DNA of 64,000 nt from positions 124,001-188,000 of the forward strand of contig NZ_JARUQR010000001.1 of assembly GCF_029767005.1 (NCBI RefSeq). The letters run 5' to 3'. The DNA is from Thiomicrorhabdus sp. ZW0627 (lineage in GTDB: Bacteria; Pseudomonadota; Gammaproteobacteria; Thiomicrospirales; Thiomicrospiraceae). The notes beneath the pieces are model-generated. The model was not told where the DNA came from. It did not search any database and saw nothing but the letters and a program-made list of their open reading frames with translations. Positions 44,405 through 54,200 of this stretch are shown here, piece by piece (positions within the stretch are counted from its first letter, which is position 1; each line of letters starts with the position of its first letter). Both the position numbers and the translations under genes were made by a program.

Positions 44405-45106
44405 ATGACGGGACAAAACATCAATACGGAATCGTTTTCATCCCTCGCCAGAACGGCGGGGTGGTTGTATTTGATTATCATCGTCTGTGGCATCGGCAGT
44501 GAAGTTTTCATTCGTTCCAGCTTGATTGTCGACGGGGATGCTGCGGCGACGGCATCGAATATCGTGGCGTCGGATTCGCTGTTCCGACTCGGTTTTGTCG
44601 CTGATTCGATCATGTTGTTGAGTGATGTTGCCATTGCAGTGCTTTTCTATGTTTTGCTCAAACCGGTCAGTAATACGTTGGCGTTGATGGCGGCGGCGTT
44701 CAGGCTGACACAGGCTTCAATTCTAGGGTTCAACCTACTCAATTACTATGCTGCGGCATTGCTGCTTAACGGCAGTGTCTATGTAGGTGGTTTTGAAACA
44801 GCGCAATTGAATGCGATGGCGTCGCTCTTTTTGGAGCTGCATAGTCACGGCTATGATTTGGGGTTACTATTCTTCGGGCTTTCTAATCTGATTCTGGGTT
44901 ACCTTGTAATCAAGGCCGATTATTTTCCGTCTTTGCTGGGGTATGGATTGATTGCCGCGGCAGTTGTTTATTTGGCGGGGAGCTTCACGCGGTTTGCCTT
45001 TCCGGATTACGCTTCGATGATGGAACCGGTTTACGTGATTCCGTTAATCGCCGAGTTGGGATTCGCGATTTATTTGTTGGTTAAAGGTGTTAAGAACCAA
45101 TCGTAA
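44405..45106 (+). CDS. DUF4386 family membrane protein
   Basis: 233 residues with about six membrane helices. Family patterns are ARTAGWLYLIIIVCGIGSEV, FRLGFVADSIMLLSDVAIAV and the Ala/Leu-rich C-terminus. Function unknown. It converges with the old yellow enzyme gene across a 30-bp perfect palindrome. Confidence 0.82.
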   Translation: MTGQNINTESFSSLARTAGWLYLIIIVCGIGSEVFIRSSLIVDGDAAATASNIVASDSLFRLGFVADSIMLLSDVAIAVLFYVLLKPVSNTLALMAAAFRLTQASILGFNLLNYYAAALLLNGSVYVGGFETAQLNAMASLFLELHSHGYDLGLLFFGLSNLILGYLVIKADYFPSLLGYGLIAAAVVYLAGSFTRFAFPDYASMMEPVYVIPLIAELGFAIYLLVKGVKNQS

Positions 45107-45126
45107 TGCTTTGAATTGGAAGAGAA

Positions 45127-45156
45127 ATAAAACCGAACAGGCCTGTTCGGTTTTAT
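45127..45156. repeat. 30-bp perfect palindrome with ACAGGCCTGT core
   Basis: The core is at 45137-45146, and arms ATAAAACCGA and TCGGTTTTAT complete the dyad. It lies between convergent genes (stops at 45106 and 45170) and is the longest palindrome in the window. The flanking A and T runs suit termination in both directions. Confidence 0.9.
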
Positions 45157-45169
45157 ATTGTTGAAAGGT

Positions 45170-46249
45170 TTACGCTTCCATAAAGGGATAGTCGTTGTAG
45201 CCTTCTGCTCCTTCGGTGTAGAAGGTGTTTGGATCCGCTTCGTTTAATGGCGCGCCCGCTTTGAATCGTTCCGGTAAATCCGGATTGGCAAGATAAGGGA
45301 CACCAAACGCGACGGCTTCCAGATTACCATCAGCAATCGCCACTTCGGCTTCTTCTGCGGAATACCCCATATTGCCGATGAGGTTGCCTTGGTAATGTTG
45401 TTCACAAACTGAAAGTACGTCTTCTTTCTGTACGCCGAAAAAGTCGCTGCGCATGACGTGCAGATAGGCTAAATCAAATTCGTTCAGTTTTTCACTCAGC
45501 CATTTACTTAAAGCCAATGGATCACTGTCTCGCATGCTGTTGAAGCTGTTTACCGGCGAGATACGCAATCCAACTCGATCGCTGCCCCAAACATCACAGA
45601 CCACTTCAAGTACTTCCAGCATCAAACGGGCGCGGTTTTCGATCGGGCCACCGTAAGCGTCCGTGCGTTTATTGCTGCCGTCGCGCAGGAACTGGTCCAG
45701 TAGATAACCGTTGGCACCGTGCACTTCGACACCGTCGAAACCGGCCGCTTTGGCATTGATTGCCGCTTGTTTGAAACCTTCGATGATGGTCGGGATTTCT
45801 TCCAAAGCCAGTTCGCGAGGTACGGTGTATGGCAGTTTTCCGTCCGGGGTGTGAACTTCGTCCTCAATGGCGATGGCGCTCGGTGCAACCGGAACTTTAC
45901 CGTTGTTTAGGGCTGGATGACAGGCGCGGCCACCATGCCAGATTTGCAGGAAGATGCGGCCGCCTTTGTCGTGTACGGCATCGGTGACTTTTTTCCATGC
46001 TTTAACCTGTTCGTCGGAATAGATGCCAGGTTCTTTCCAGAATGCGCTGCAACCTTCCATCGCCATGGTGGCTTCGGCAATAAGGAGACCACCGCTTGCA
46101 CGCTGTGAATAGTGTTCGGCCATCAAGTCGTTTGGAATGTGTTCAACTCCTGCACGGGCACGGGTTAAAGGCGCCATGACGATACGGTTGGGCAGTTCGA
46201 TCGCTCCCAGTTTAACGGGGGATAAAAGGTTCGGGTAAGCGTGTTCCAT
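45170..46249 (-). CDS. Old yellow enzyme family NADH:flavin oxidoreductase (NemA-like)
   Basis: About 359 residues from MEHAYPNLLSPVKLGAI with GAGG upstream; the open frame upstream is not supported. It is an FMN TIM barrel reducing activated alkenes, nitrate esters or maleimides with NAD(P)H. Motifs: NRIVMAPLTRARAG, QIWHGGRACHPALN, DGVEVHGANGYLLDQFLRDG and NKRTDAYGGPIENRARLML. Close to NemA/XenA; the specific substrate is not inferable. Confidence 0.9.
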   Translation of the reverse strand: MEHAYPNLLSPVKLGAIELPNRIVMAPLTRARAGVEHIPNDLMAEHYSQRASGGLLIAEATMAMEGCSAFWKEPGIYSDEQVKAWKKVTDAVHDKGGRIFLQIWHGGRACHPALNNGKVPVAPSAIAIEDEVHTPDGKLPYTVPRELALEEIPTIIEGFKQAAINAKAAGFDGVEVHGANGYLLDQFLRDGSNKRTDAYGGPIENRARLMLEVLEVVCDVWGSDRVGLRISPVNSFNSMRDSDPLALSKWLSEKLNEFDLAYLHVMRSDFFGVQKEDVLSVCEQHYQGNLIGNMGYSAEEAEVAIADGNLEAVAFGVPYLANPDLPERFKAGAPLNEADPNTFYTEGAEGYNDYPFMEA

Positions 46250-46395
46250 AATAGTCCTCAATAATGGATCGTTGATGAATCTACATTCGTTTTTCTTGTT
46301 AAGAAAATAGTAGCGGGCATTACATATTGATTTAAGGGCAATACTAACACGCAATGCAGGGCTGAATACAGAGAGAAAAATTAAGGTTATTTGAC

Positions 46396-46417
46396 AACCG
46401 GACAGGCCTGTCCGGTT
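46396..46417. repeat. 22-bp perfect palindrome with ACAGGCCTGT core
   Basis: The core is at 46402-46411, with arms AACCGG and CCGGTT. It lies nine bases beyond the stop of the reverse-strand phosphatase gene. Compared with the copy at 43470-43491, the flank changes from A/T to G/C on both arms together. Confidence 0.88.
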
Positions 46418-46425
46418 ATGCGGTT

Positions 46426-46911
46426 TTAAGAGGCTGGCTGATAATTTTTGACGAACTCGGTTTGTAGTTCGTTGACCGGCATGCGGTCACCGCGTGCCTT
46501 AGAGGCCATTTCAATCGCTTGTTCGGCGGAAATGCCGTGTTCCACCATCAAGCTGATGGCGACGATTCCGGCGCGCCCGCGTCCGCCATGGCAATGGATA
46601 GCGAGATGATGACCGTTTTCCAGATCCTGTTTCAGTTGTGTGTTAAATGTCTGAAGGTCATCCATTTCAGGTACGGACATGTCTTTGATCGAGAAGTTAA
46701 CAAATTCGATCTCATGGGCATCGCACACTTCAGGTTCCTGCTGCATTTGCAGTTCTTCAATTTCTTTAGGAAGCAGTAGGCTGATCACTTTGGTGACGCC
46801 TTGGGAACGGTAGTGACGGACGTCGCGTTCCATCTGTTCGTGGTCGGGTTTAGGCATGACCGAAAGTTGGCCGTTACCAAGTTTGCAGACTGTATAAAGT
46901 TGGGTTGTCAT
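46426..46911 (-). CDS. Dual-specificity/tyrosine phosphatase family protein
   Basis: 161 residues. The phosphatase loop CHGGRGR (the Cys-x5-Arg motif) with the preceding His (IHCHGGRGRAG) is near residue 116, and the general acid is probably Asp in the DMSVPEMDD loop. Such phosphatases (related to KAP and Siw14 types) act on phosphotyrosine, phosphoserine or inositol phosphates. No cognate kinase is near. Confidence 0.85.
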   Translation of the reverse strand: MTTQLYTVCKLGNGQLSVMPKPDHEQMERDVRHYRSQGVTKVISLLLPKEIEELQMQQEPEVCDAHEIEFVNFSIKDMSVPEMDDLQTFNTQLKQDLENGHHLAIHCHGGRGRAGIVAISLMVEHGISAEQAIEMASKARGDRMPVNELQTEFVKNYQPAS

Positions 46912-47035
46912 GTTTGTTTTTTTCTATGTTTTAAATATGGTGATCATTTTAACCATAAGGGCGTATTGTTTGCTCGACAAATGCCAAAGCTTGTCTAAAA
47001 TGAAGCCAAGATTAACTCAGAGTGGAGATTGAAGC

Positions 47036-47530
47036 ATGGCTGGATTGAAACGGTTTGGTTTAGTGGCTTTGATGGGTTGCATGGCTTTTTCCGTACAGGC
47101 GGAAGACGTGGTGCAGGAGAAGAGTATCGGCATGGAGCTGGCGCGAGATATCGCATCGGAAGCGATTATGGTGTGTCGTAAAAACGGCTTTTCGGTGAGT
47201 GCCGTAGTGGTTGATCGTCACGGTAATCAGCGCGCGGCTCTACGAGATGATTATGCTTCGAGATTCACTTTGCAGATCGCGGAAGAGAAAGCCAATGCGA
47301 CGATCATGTCCGGTTTGAAATCGGGTCAGTTCCGGGAAATGCGCGGTGATATCCGTCCGGAGTTGAATCATGTGAACGGCATTTTGATGATGGTGGGTGC
47401 GGTACCAATCGTCAGTGGCGGGGTTCGCATCGGAGCGGTCGGTGTGAGCGGCGCGCCGGGCGGAGAAAAGGACGAGGCCTGTGTGGTCGAAGCACTCGAG
47501 AAATTCGAGGATCGTTTGGAAATGCTCTGA
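47036..47530 (+). CDS. Exported GlcG/HbpS-family heme-binding-like protein
   Basis: 164 residues. The signal peptide is MAGLKRFGLVALMGCMAFSVQA, so it is periplasmic. The rest is the compact HbpS/GlcG fold: ELARDIASEAIMVCRKNGF, VSAVVVDRHGNQRAALRDD, TLQIAEEKANATI and RIGAVGVSGAPGGEKDEAC. Relatives bind heme or cobalamin-like ligands; the function here is unknown. Followed by a terminator. Confidence 0.85.
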   Translation: MAGLKRFGLVALMGCMAFSVQAEDVVQEKSIGMELARDIASEAIMVCRKNGFSVSAVVVDRHGNQRAALRDDYASRFTLQIAEEKANATIMSGLKSGQFREMRGDIRPELNHVNGILMMVGAVPIVSGGVRIGAVGVSGAPGGEKDEACVVEALEKFEDRLEML

Positions 47531-47562
47531 TTCATGGTTTGAATGTTGAGTTCTTTCTATAC

Positions 47563-47588
47563 AAACCCGCGATTTAGCGGGTTTTTTA
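47563..47588 (+). terminator. Terminator after the HbpS-like gene
   Basis: AAACCCGC (47563-47570) and GCGGGTTT (47577-47584) around GATTTA, with T run. Confidence 0.9.
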
Positions 47589-47763
47589 TATTGAATGTGT
47601 AAAATTCCCTCTTATATAGGAAAGGGTTTTTGTCTAAAATAGGCGCCGATTTAACGGGCTTAGTGATAAAAAATTATCGAATAGAAGACATTCACCGAAA
47701 TCGCAGTTATATTTGTAACTGATAACCATATTATTTGATTGGATAATCAACAGTTTGAGTAAC

Positions 47764-48486
47764 ATGAACTTTGAAATTTCGGTGTTGGGAAGCGGGGCGG
47801 GAGACTCGGCCGTTTACAATGCGTTGCCCAGTAGCGGTTTCATGTTGCTGGCAGATGGTCAGCCTTTTTGTCTGGTGGACTTGGGGTTAGGCGTTGGCCA
47901 ACAGGTGTTGGAGGCTTTCGGCGGATTTCCTAAGCAGATCATCATCACTCATAATCACAGTGACCATGCAGGTGAATTACCGGTGGTATTGAGGGTTGAG
48001 CAAGCGCAAGGGCGTAAGCTTGAAGTGATTTCCCATTGTGAGGTGGCCGAGCAGCTCAAACTTCATAGAGTGGCCGAACATTTACAATTGATTACGGCCG
48101 ACGAACTGGCCGATTGGCGTTCTCCGGAAACGGCGGAGACAATTGATTTAGCGCATGGTCTGGATATTACATTTTATCCGGGGAGCCATTCCGAATTCAG
48201 TTGCGGTTTTCTGGTCCGGCGTGACGGCGAGCCGTTGCTTTCCTATAGCGGTGATACAACTTTAGTACCGGAGCTGTATACGCTTTTGGATGAAGCCGAG
48301 GTGTTCATCATGGATGCCCGCCCGAAACCGAATAGATGGCATGCGAGTTTTGAAGATGTGAAACCGTGGCTGGACAGAGGGCGTTATATTCTGGGTCACG
48401 GCTTAAACGAACAGAATGCAAAACAATATAAGCAGGATGGTTGGCCTTTGCTATGGCAGGGCGACCGTATCGCTTTCGGCAATTAA
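47764..48486 (+). CDS. MBL-fold metallo-hydrolase
   Basis: About 240 residues from ATG 47764; a TTG at 47755 is equally open and no clear ribosome site decides. The metal motif HNHSDHAG is near residue 64 (ITHNHSDHAGELP), with further ligands at GSHSE, SGDTT and GHGLNEQ. It resembles RNase Z-like and phosphodiesterase-like MBL proteins; substrate unknown. The next gene begins 18 bases after its stop and is likely co-transcribed. Confidence 0.83.
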   Translation: MNFEISVLGSGAGDSAVYNALPSSGFMLLADGQPFCLVDLGLGVGQQVLEAFGGFPKQIIITHNHSDHAGELPVVLRVEQAQGRKLEVISHCEVAEQLKLHRVAEHLQLITADELADWRSPETAETIDLAHGLDITFYPGSHSEFSCGFLVRRDGEPLLSYSGDTTLVPELYTLLDEAEVFIMDARPKPNRWHASFEDVKPWLDRGRYILGHGLNEQNAKQYKQDGWPLLWQGDRIAFGN

Positions 48487-48503
48487 CCTTTAAAGGAGAG
48501 GTT

Positions 48504-49142
48504 GTGAACATTACCGAAGTGGTCAAAAATTTGATCCGATTCATTTTCGCGTTGTCCCCATATTATTGGGTAGATCACTATTACAAACAGCGTGAAAAAA
48601 ACTATCATCCCGAATCAAGCGAATGGCAGGCCTTGAGGGACAAGCGTCTGTTCTTGTCCGAATTCTATATCGTCAGTTGGCTGTTCCTGTCTGCCGGATT
48701 GTTGGTGTCGACCTTTTTCTACCATCTGCCAGGCTGGATTGCCGTACTGGCGCTCTTCCGTATCCTGGGAATCATCAATAAAGAGATCGGGGTAATTCTG
48801 TTCGGTATTTGTAAAATTACCGAGGGCGCAGCGATTTCGGCGACCGGAAGGGTAATCGTGTTGGCAATCGTCAACTACATTACCGCGATGCTACTGTTTT
48901 CGACGGTTTACCAGATCATCGGCGTGTTTGAAGAAGTACCGGATTATCTGTTGGGCGGTTTGCACCTGATCGGATTCATTGAAGCCGTCAATATCCACTT
49001 TACGCTTTCCGGGCCGTTCGATCCGGCGAATGTGACCACCTGGTTGCTGGTTTCAGCGCAAGGTATGTTCTGTTTCGCCTTTGGTACGATCGTTCTGTCC
49101 CTGTTCGTTTCCTTGCTGAACGTGAAGCCTCTGAAGGCATAA
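48504..49142 (+). CDS. Membrane protein of unknown function
   Basis: About 212 residues from GTG 48504, with AAGGAGAGG upstream; an earlier ATG at 48441 lies inside the MBL gene. Five or so membrane helices, with an N-terminal hydrophilic stretch (ALSPYYWVDHYYKQREKNYH). I recognise no family. It follows the MBL hydrolase closely and may form an operon with it. Confidence 0.75.
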   Translation: MNITEVVKNLIRFIFALSPYYWVDHYYKQREKNYHPESSEWQALRDKRLFLSEFYIVSWLFLSAGLLVSTFFYHLPGWIAVLALFRILGIINKEIGVILFGICKITEGAAISATGRVIVLAIVNYITAMLLFSTVYQIIGVFEEVPDYLLGGLHLIGFIEAVNIHFTLSGPFDPANVTTWLLVSAQGMFCFAFGTIVLSLFVSLLNVKPLKA

Positions 49143-49211
49143 GTCTTTTGAATCTATGGCGCTAGCTGCAAGCTAACGCCAAAACTTCAGTGAGTGTCCG
49201 GACTTGGTTTC

Positions 49212-49418
49212 TTAATGCCTGAACAGATTGATGATGACTGTCAGTATCAAGCTGACGACGATCATTGAGGTGATCGGCACGAAGACGCGGCCGTTTTCAG
49301 ATTTGATGTCGATGTCGCCGGGCAGTCGGCCGAACCAGTTGAGCATCCAAGGAGCGAAGTGCAGGATCAAGCCGATTCCGACCAGTGCCAACCCTGCGAT
49401 GATGAACCAACGCGCCAT
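49212..49418 (-). CDS. DUF2905 family small membrane protein
   Basis: 68 residues, two membrane helices. It matches DUF2905: WFIIAGLALVGIGLILHFAP, then WFGRLPGDIDIKSENGRVF and a C-terminal helix. Function unknown. It lies 17 bases from the DUF938 methyltransferase gene on the same strand. Confidence 0.9.
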   Translation of the reverse strand: MARWFIIAGLALVGIGLILHFAPWMLNWFGRLPGDIDIKSENGRVFVPITSMIVVSLILTVIINLFRH

Positions 49419-49435
49419 TCACTATCCTCTCTAAT

Positions 49436-50029
49436 TTAGGGTTTCTGCCAGCACAGAATACGATTGTTCTGCGGCATGGCGATGTCCTGTTTGAACATCA
49501 GTCCGGCTTCTGCCGCCAATTCGTTGAGCCATTCAAAATCTTTTATACCGCTATCTGGATCACGGTTCTTCAGAAATTGGTCGAACTGCCGGTTGCTGTC
49601 GCTGGTGTAATCACCGTTGAAATTGAACGGGCCGTAAACCACCAGTAAACCGTTTGAATTGAGCAGGCCTGTCAGGTTTGCGAACAGGTCGCTGACGTTT
49701 TGGTGGCTCATGATGTGAAAGGTGTTGGCGGTAAAGACGGCATCATAAGTTGTTTCCGGCCAATCGTTTCCGGAGACGTTCAACTCTATCGGCGGCAGAA
49801 CATTTTCAAGCCCGGCTTCTTCAAGCCATAACAGTATTCCCGGATGGTTTTCCGGTAGTTCGGAAGTCTGCCAGGTCAGGAAGGGCATATGTTCGCCGAA
49901 AAATATGGCATGTTGTCCGGTACCGCTGCCGATTTCGAGTATCCGGCGGCAATCATGTAAAAGTGGACGGATGGCCTCTAAAATGACCTGTTTGTTTTCT
50001 TCACTGGATTGGGCGTAAGGCTTTTGCAT
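49436..50029 (-). CDS. DUF938 SAM-dependent methyltransferase-like protein
   Basis: 197 residues, class I methyltransferase fold. The SAM-binding glycine-rich loop is ILEIGSGTGQHAIFF near residue 36, followed by AVFTANTFHIMSHQNV and LVVYGPFNFNGDYTSDSN. Substrate unknown. A near-copy of the dispersed palindrome (GCAGGCCTGT, 49663-49672) lies in the gene. Confidence 0.88.
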   Translation of the reverse strand: MQKPYAQSSEENKQVILEAIRPLLHDCRRILEIGSGTGQHAIFFGEHMPFLTWQTSELPENHPGILLWLEEAGLENVLPPIELNVSGNDWPETTYDAVFTANTFHIMSHQNVSDLFANLTGLLNSNGLLVVYGPFNFNGDYTSDSNRQFDQFLKNRDPDSGIKDFEWLNELAAEAGLMFKQDIAMPQNNRILCWQKP

Positions 50030-50113
50030 CGTTCTCTACAGACATGGTTAAATAGGAATCTAAATTCTATTCTAATCGCTTTAGCGGCGGTTTTTAAAAA
50101 ATAAGGAGAGGGT

Positions 50114-50431
50114 ATGTTGCTTAGAGGCGTGTTACTGTCTGTTGCCGTGTTGAGTCTGACGGCGTGCAGTTGGGTTAAGGTCACCGAAGAGGGAAATCAG
50201 GTGATGTTGCGCGGTTATGAAGAGGTGACGATGTGTAAGAAGTTAGGTTACACGCGTTCTCTGGTCAAGGATAAGATCGGTTTTATCGAGCGTGACGCCG
50301 ATAAGATGACCGAGGAGTTGATTGTTTTGGCCAAGAACGAGGCGGCAGTGATGGGCGGAGACACGATCGTTGCCCGTGCGCCAGTCAAAGACGGTCAGAT
50401 GGTTTTTGACGTCTATCGTTGCAAGCGTTAA
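50114..50431 (+). CDS. DUF4156 lipoprotein
   Basis: 105 residues. The signal peptide ends in the lipobox SLTACS with the lipidated Cys at residue 18. The mature part has DUF4156 marks: VMLRGYEEVTMCKKLGYT, then KNEAAVMGGDTIVA and FDVYRCKR. The two mature Cys may form a disulfide. Convergent with csiV and sharing its terminator. Confidence 0.87.
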   Translation: MLLRGVLLSVAVLSLTACSWVKVTEEGNQVMLRGYEEVTMCKKLGYTRSLVKDKIGFIERDADKMTEELIVLAKNEAAVMGGDTIVARAPVKDGQMVFDVYRCKR

Positions 50432-50463
50432 GAATACTTTACGGCTCTCGGCCGTTGTAAAAG

Positions 50464-50489
50464 AAAAAAGCCCGTTAAGGGCTTTTTTT
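50464..50489. terminator. Bidirectional terminator between the DUF4156 and csiV genes
   Basis: AAAAAAGCCC (50464-50473) and GGGCTTTTTT (50479-50488) around GTTAA. Confidence 0.9.
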
Positions 50490-50505
50490 ATATGCGTTCT
50501 TTTTA

Positions 50506-51237
50506 TTAGTTCTGAACGGTGCTTGAGGCCGGACCGTTATAGCGCATCTGAACCAGAATACCGAACAGCGGATGGTCGATATAGTGCAGTTGGTTAGGGC
50601 GAATTTTACGTGATTCCTTAAGGTGGAAGTGCCAGGTTTCAGGAAGGATGTCTTCTTCCGTCAGTTTCTGGTTGGACATGAAATCTTCTTTAACGCGATC
50701 CGGAATTTTGCGTTCGAAATCCAAGTCGAAGTCGACGTGTGCATAGCGGCTCTTATAGAGTTTGATGGTTCCGCTGACCATGGAACCGGCTCCGTCCATG
50801 TTGCTGTTGTCGATGGCCAGTTTTGGCATGTTCTTGTCGTCCGTGGTGTTTTGTGACCAGGTTTGATGGTACAAGATTCGGTAACCTTTGCGTGGCGATA
50901 ATTTTTCGGCTTCGGAAGTGAGTTCATTGGCTTGCGGTTTGATGTTCATCGCTCCGCTGTCGGTGGCGCCGCTAAGCAAGTCCTGTAGGATCAATGCGTT
51001 GTCGTAATCCGGCGATTCGAACTCTTCCGGCCAGTATTCTTCGGTCCAGCTTTTCAAAGCAAAGGTTTCGAAAATAATCACTTCGATGGTGTAGTTTGGA
51101 ATCTCTTCTTCGGCGTGTGCGCTTGAAAAGACACTGCTGAATAGGAACAGTACGGCAATCAGGGAAGCGTTTAGGAACTTAGCCAAGCGGTTTTGCATTT
51201 TGGACAGGCCTGTTGAATTCATGGGTTTAAAAATCAT
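50506..51237 (-). CDS. csiV: CsiV-like peptidoglycan-binding protein
   Basis: 243 residues from 51237; a start at 51198 would give a cleaner signal peptide (MQNRLAKFLNASLIAVLFLF, cleavage near SSAHA). The longer start has GAGATAAAG upstream; the shorter one has the palindrome ACAGGCCTGT at 51204-51213 just ahead of it. Family marks: YTIEVIIFETFALKSWTEEYW, YRILYHQTWSQNT and PLFGILVQMRYN. CsiV is a periplasmic protein needed for correct envelope growth. mfd is directly upstream and runs the same way, eight bases away. Confidence 0.87.
   Translation of the reverse strand: MIFKPMNSTGLSKMQNRLAKFLNASLIAVLFLFSSVFSSAHAEEEIPNYTIEVIIFETFALKSWTEEYWPEEFESPDYDNALILQDLLSGATDSGAMNIKPQANELTSEAEKLSPRKGYRILYHQTWSQNTTDDKNMPKLAIDNSNMDGAGSMVSGTIKLYKSRYAHVDFDLDFERKIPDRVKEDFMSNQKLTEEDILPETWHFHLKESRKIRPNQLHYIDHPLFGILVQMRYNGPASSTVQN
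51204..51213. repeat. ACAGGCCTGT palindrome at the csiV start region
   Basis: An exact copy between the two possible csiV start codons, on the border of mfd and csiV. Confidence 0.8.
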
Positions 51238-51244
51238 CTTTATC

Positions 51245-54200
51245 TCAGTCGGCTTTGATCGATTTAATCATATGTTCGATGGCGGCGATTCTGGATTCTA
51301 TAGTGGGCATTGTATCGAAAAACTTCAATTCGGTCTGGCCTTTTAATTGGTAGTTTTTCGGGTAGGCCTGAATCAGTTTGATGAGCTTCATCGGGTCGAT
51401 ATTCGGTTGGTTGTTGAACTGCACGCGAATCATCGCTTCGGAGCCATCCAGTTTGATGATGCCGATCGGTTCGATGATCAGCTTGATCTGGGTGACCGCG
51501 AATAGGTTTTTGACCTGTTGAGGCAATAATCCGAAACGGTCGATCATTTCGACTTCCAGTTCGTACAGGGCATTGTCCGCCGCCGCGCTGGCGATGCGTT
51601 TGTAGAACACCAGGCGGGTATGGATGTCCGGCAGATAATCTTCTGGAATCAGTGCCGGTACGCCGAGGTCAACTTCCGAGCCGGTATGCAAAGTGGTGTC
51701 CAGTTCGGGCTGTTTACCGGACTTGAGCGCTTTGACGGCGCGGTCCAATAGTTCGCTGTAGAGTCCGAAACCGACTTCCTGTATTTGGCCGGACTGGCCG
51801 TCTCCCAACAGTTCACCGGCACCACGGATTTCAAGGTCATGGCTGGCAAGCATGAATCCGGCACCAAGGGTGTCGTGTTTGGCGATGGCGGTCAGACGCT
51901 TTTCCGCGTCACTGGTCAGTAGGGATTTACCTGCCGTGAACATGTAGGCATAGGCCTTGTGGTGCGAACGACCGACACGGCCACGCAACTGATGCAACTG
52001 AGCAAGACCGAATTTGTCGGCACGGTGGATCAGGATGGTGTTGGCGGTCGGGATGTCGATACCGGTTTCGATAATGGTGGTACATACGAGGATGTTAAAA
52101 CGGCGGTGGTAGAAGTTCTCCATCACCGTTTCCAGTTCGCGTTCGTTCATCTGCCCGTGGGCGTAATCGACCTTGGCTTCCGGAATCAAAGCTTGCATGT
52201 CTTCGACCATCTTCTCGATTCGGTCGACGTTGTTATAGAGCAGATAGATCTGACCGCCACGGCGGATTTCTCGCAGACAGGCCTCGCGTACCGTATCTTC
52301 GTTCCATTCCTGCACGAAAGTCTGCACCGCCAGACGTTTGGCAGGCGGTGTGGCGATGATGGAAAGATCGCGCAGATCGTTCATCGCCATGTTCAGGGTA
52401 CGTGGAATCGGCGTCGCGGTCATGGTGAGGACGTCGACTTCGGTACGAAGCTTTTTGAGCTGTTCTTTCTGGCGTACGCCGAAACGGTGCTCCTCGTCGA
52501 TGATGATCAGGCCGATATTCGCGTATTTGACATCTTTCTGGATCAGCTTGTGGGTTCCGATGATGATGTCGACCTTGCCTGCTTCCAAATCGGCCAGCAC
52601 CTGTTTCTGTTCTTTGGCCGTCTGGAAGCGTGAAAGCACTTCGATCCGAACTGGCCAGTCGGAGAAACGGTTGCGGAAGTTTTCAAGGTGCTGTTGCGCT
52701 AGCAGGGTGGTCGGCACCAGCATGGCGACCTGTTTACCGTCGTAAGCAGCTATGAAGGCAGCACGCATGGCCACTTCGGTTTTCCCGAAACCGACGTCGC
52801 CGCAGACCAGACGGTCCATCGGTCGAGCAGAGTGCATGTCGTGGATGACGGCTTCGATCGCCTGTTGCTGATCCGGTGTCTCTTCAAACGGGAAGCTGGC
52901 GGAAAAGCGTTGATAGGCTTCTTCTGGGGTTTGGAAGGCGTAACCCGGACGCGCTTCACGCTGCGCATAAATATCGAGCAGTTCCGCGGCGACGTCATGC
53001 ACTTTTTCCGCCGCCTTGCGCTTGGCTTTTTCCCACTTGTCGCTGCCGAGCTTGTGTAAAGGTGCGCTCTCCGGCGTGGCACCGGTATAGCGGCTGATCA
53101 GGTGAAGCGAGGTTACCGGCACATAGAGTTTGGCTTCGCCGGCGTATTCGATCATCAGAAATTCGCGTGATTCACCTTGAATCTCTAGCGTTACCAGTCC
53201 CTGATAACGGCCGACACCGTGATCGATGTGGACGATCGGGCTGCCGATGTCGAGTTCGATCAGGTTGTTGATGGCTGCATCGAAATCGCTGTGCTTGCGT
53301 TTTCTGCGACGTTTCTGCACGACGGTCTGTCCGAAGATCTGCGCTTCACAGATGACGCTCAGTTCCGGCGTATGAATTGAGTGTTCCAGCGGACTGACGA
53401 CAATTGTATATGGCTGATCCGACTCAAGCGCTTCGGTCCAGTTATGGACAATCTGCGGATGCTGTTTGTGTTTGCCGAGCAGGGTCATCAAGGTTTCGCG
53501 ACGCCCGGTGCTTTCCGCGCTGTAGATGACACGACCTTTGTATTGATCGCAGAAAGCGTTCAGACGAGCCAGAGGGTATTCACTGTCGGTTTGCACATTC
53601 AGCGGTGGCAGGGTCAAGGTGTCGAAAATTGTGGTGCTCTTATCGTTTTTATCCGCTTGCAAGCTGATGCGATGGTATGGCTTGATTGCGGTCAGGAACT
53701 CCGTCTTGGATAGAATGAGTTCTTCCGGTCTCAGAATCGGGTAGTCTGGATTGTGTTGTCCGATCTGGTAGCGTTCGTCGAAGTCGTGTTGTACCTGGTC
53801 GATGGTGGTTTCGATCTGGTCGAAATCGAAGAACAGGGTATTGTCCGGCAGGTAATCGAACAGCGAGGTGAGCTGTTCATGGAACAGCGGCAGGTAATAT
53901 TCCAGCCCACTGACGGTTTTGGATTCGCTGACCGATTGATAGAGTTGGGAAGTCCGGCTGTCGTCACCGAATGCCTGCTTGAACTTCTGGCGGAATAGGT
54001 CGATGCCTTCCTGAGTGAAGTTGTACTCTTTGGCCGGCAATAGCTGGATGTCTTCGATCTGGCCGATGGAACGCTGGGTTTCCGGATCGAAACTGCGGAT
54101 CGATTCGATTTCGTCGTCGAAAAGGTCGATGCGATAGGGTAGTTTACTGCCCATCGGGTAGAGGTCGATGATCGATCCGCGAATGGCGAATTCACCGTGT

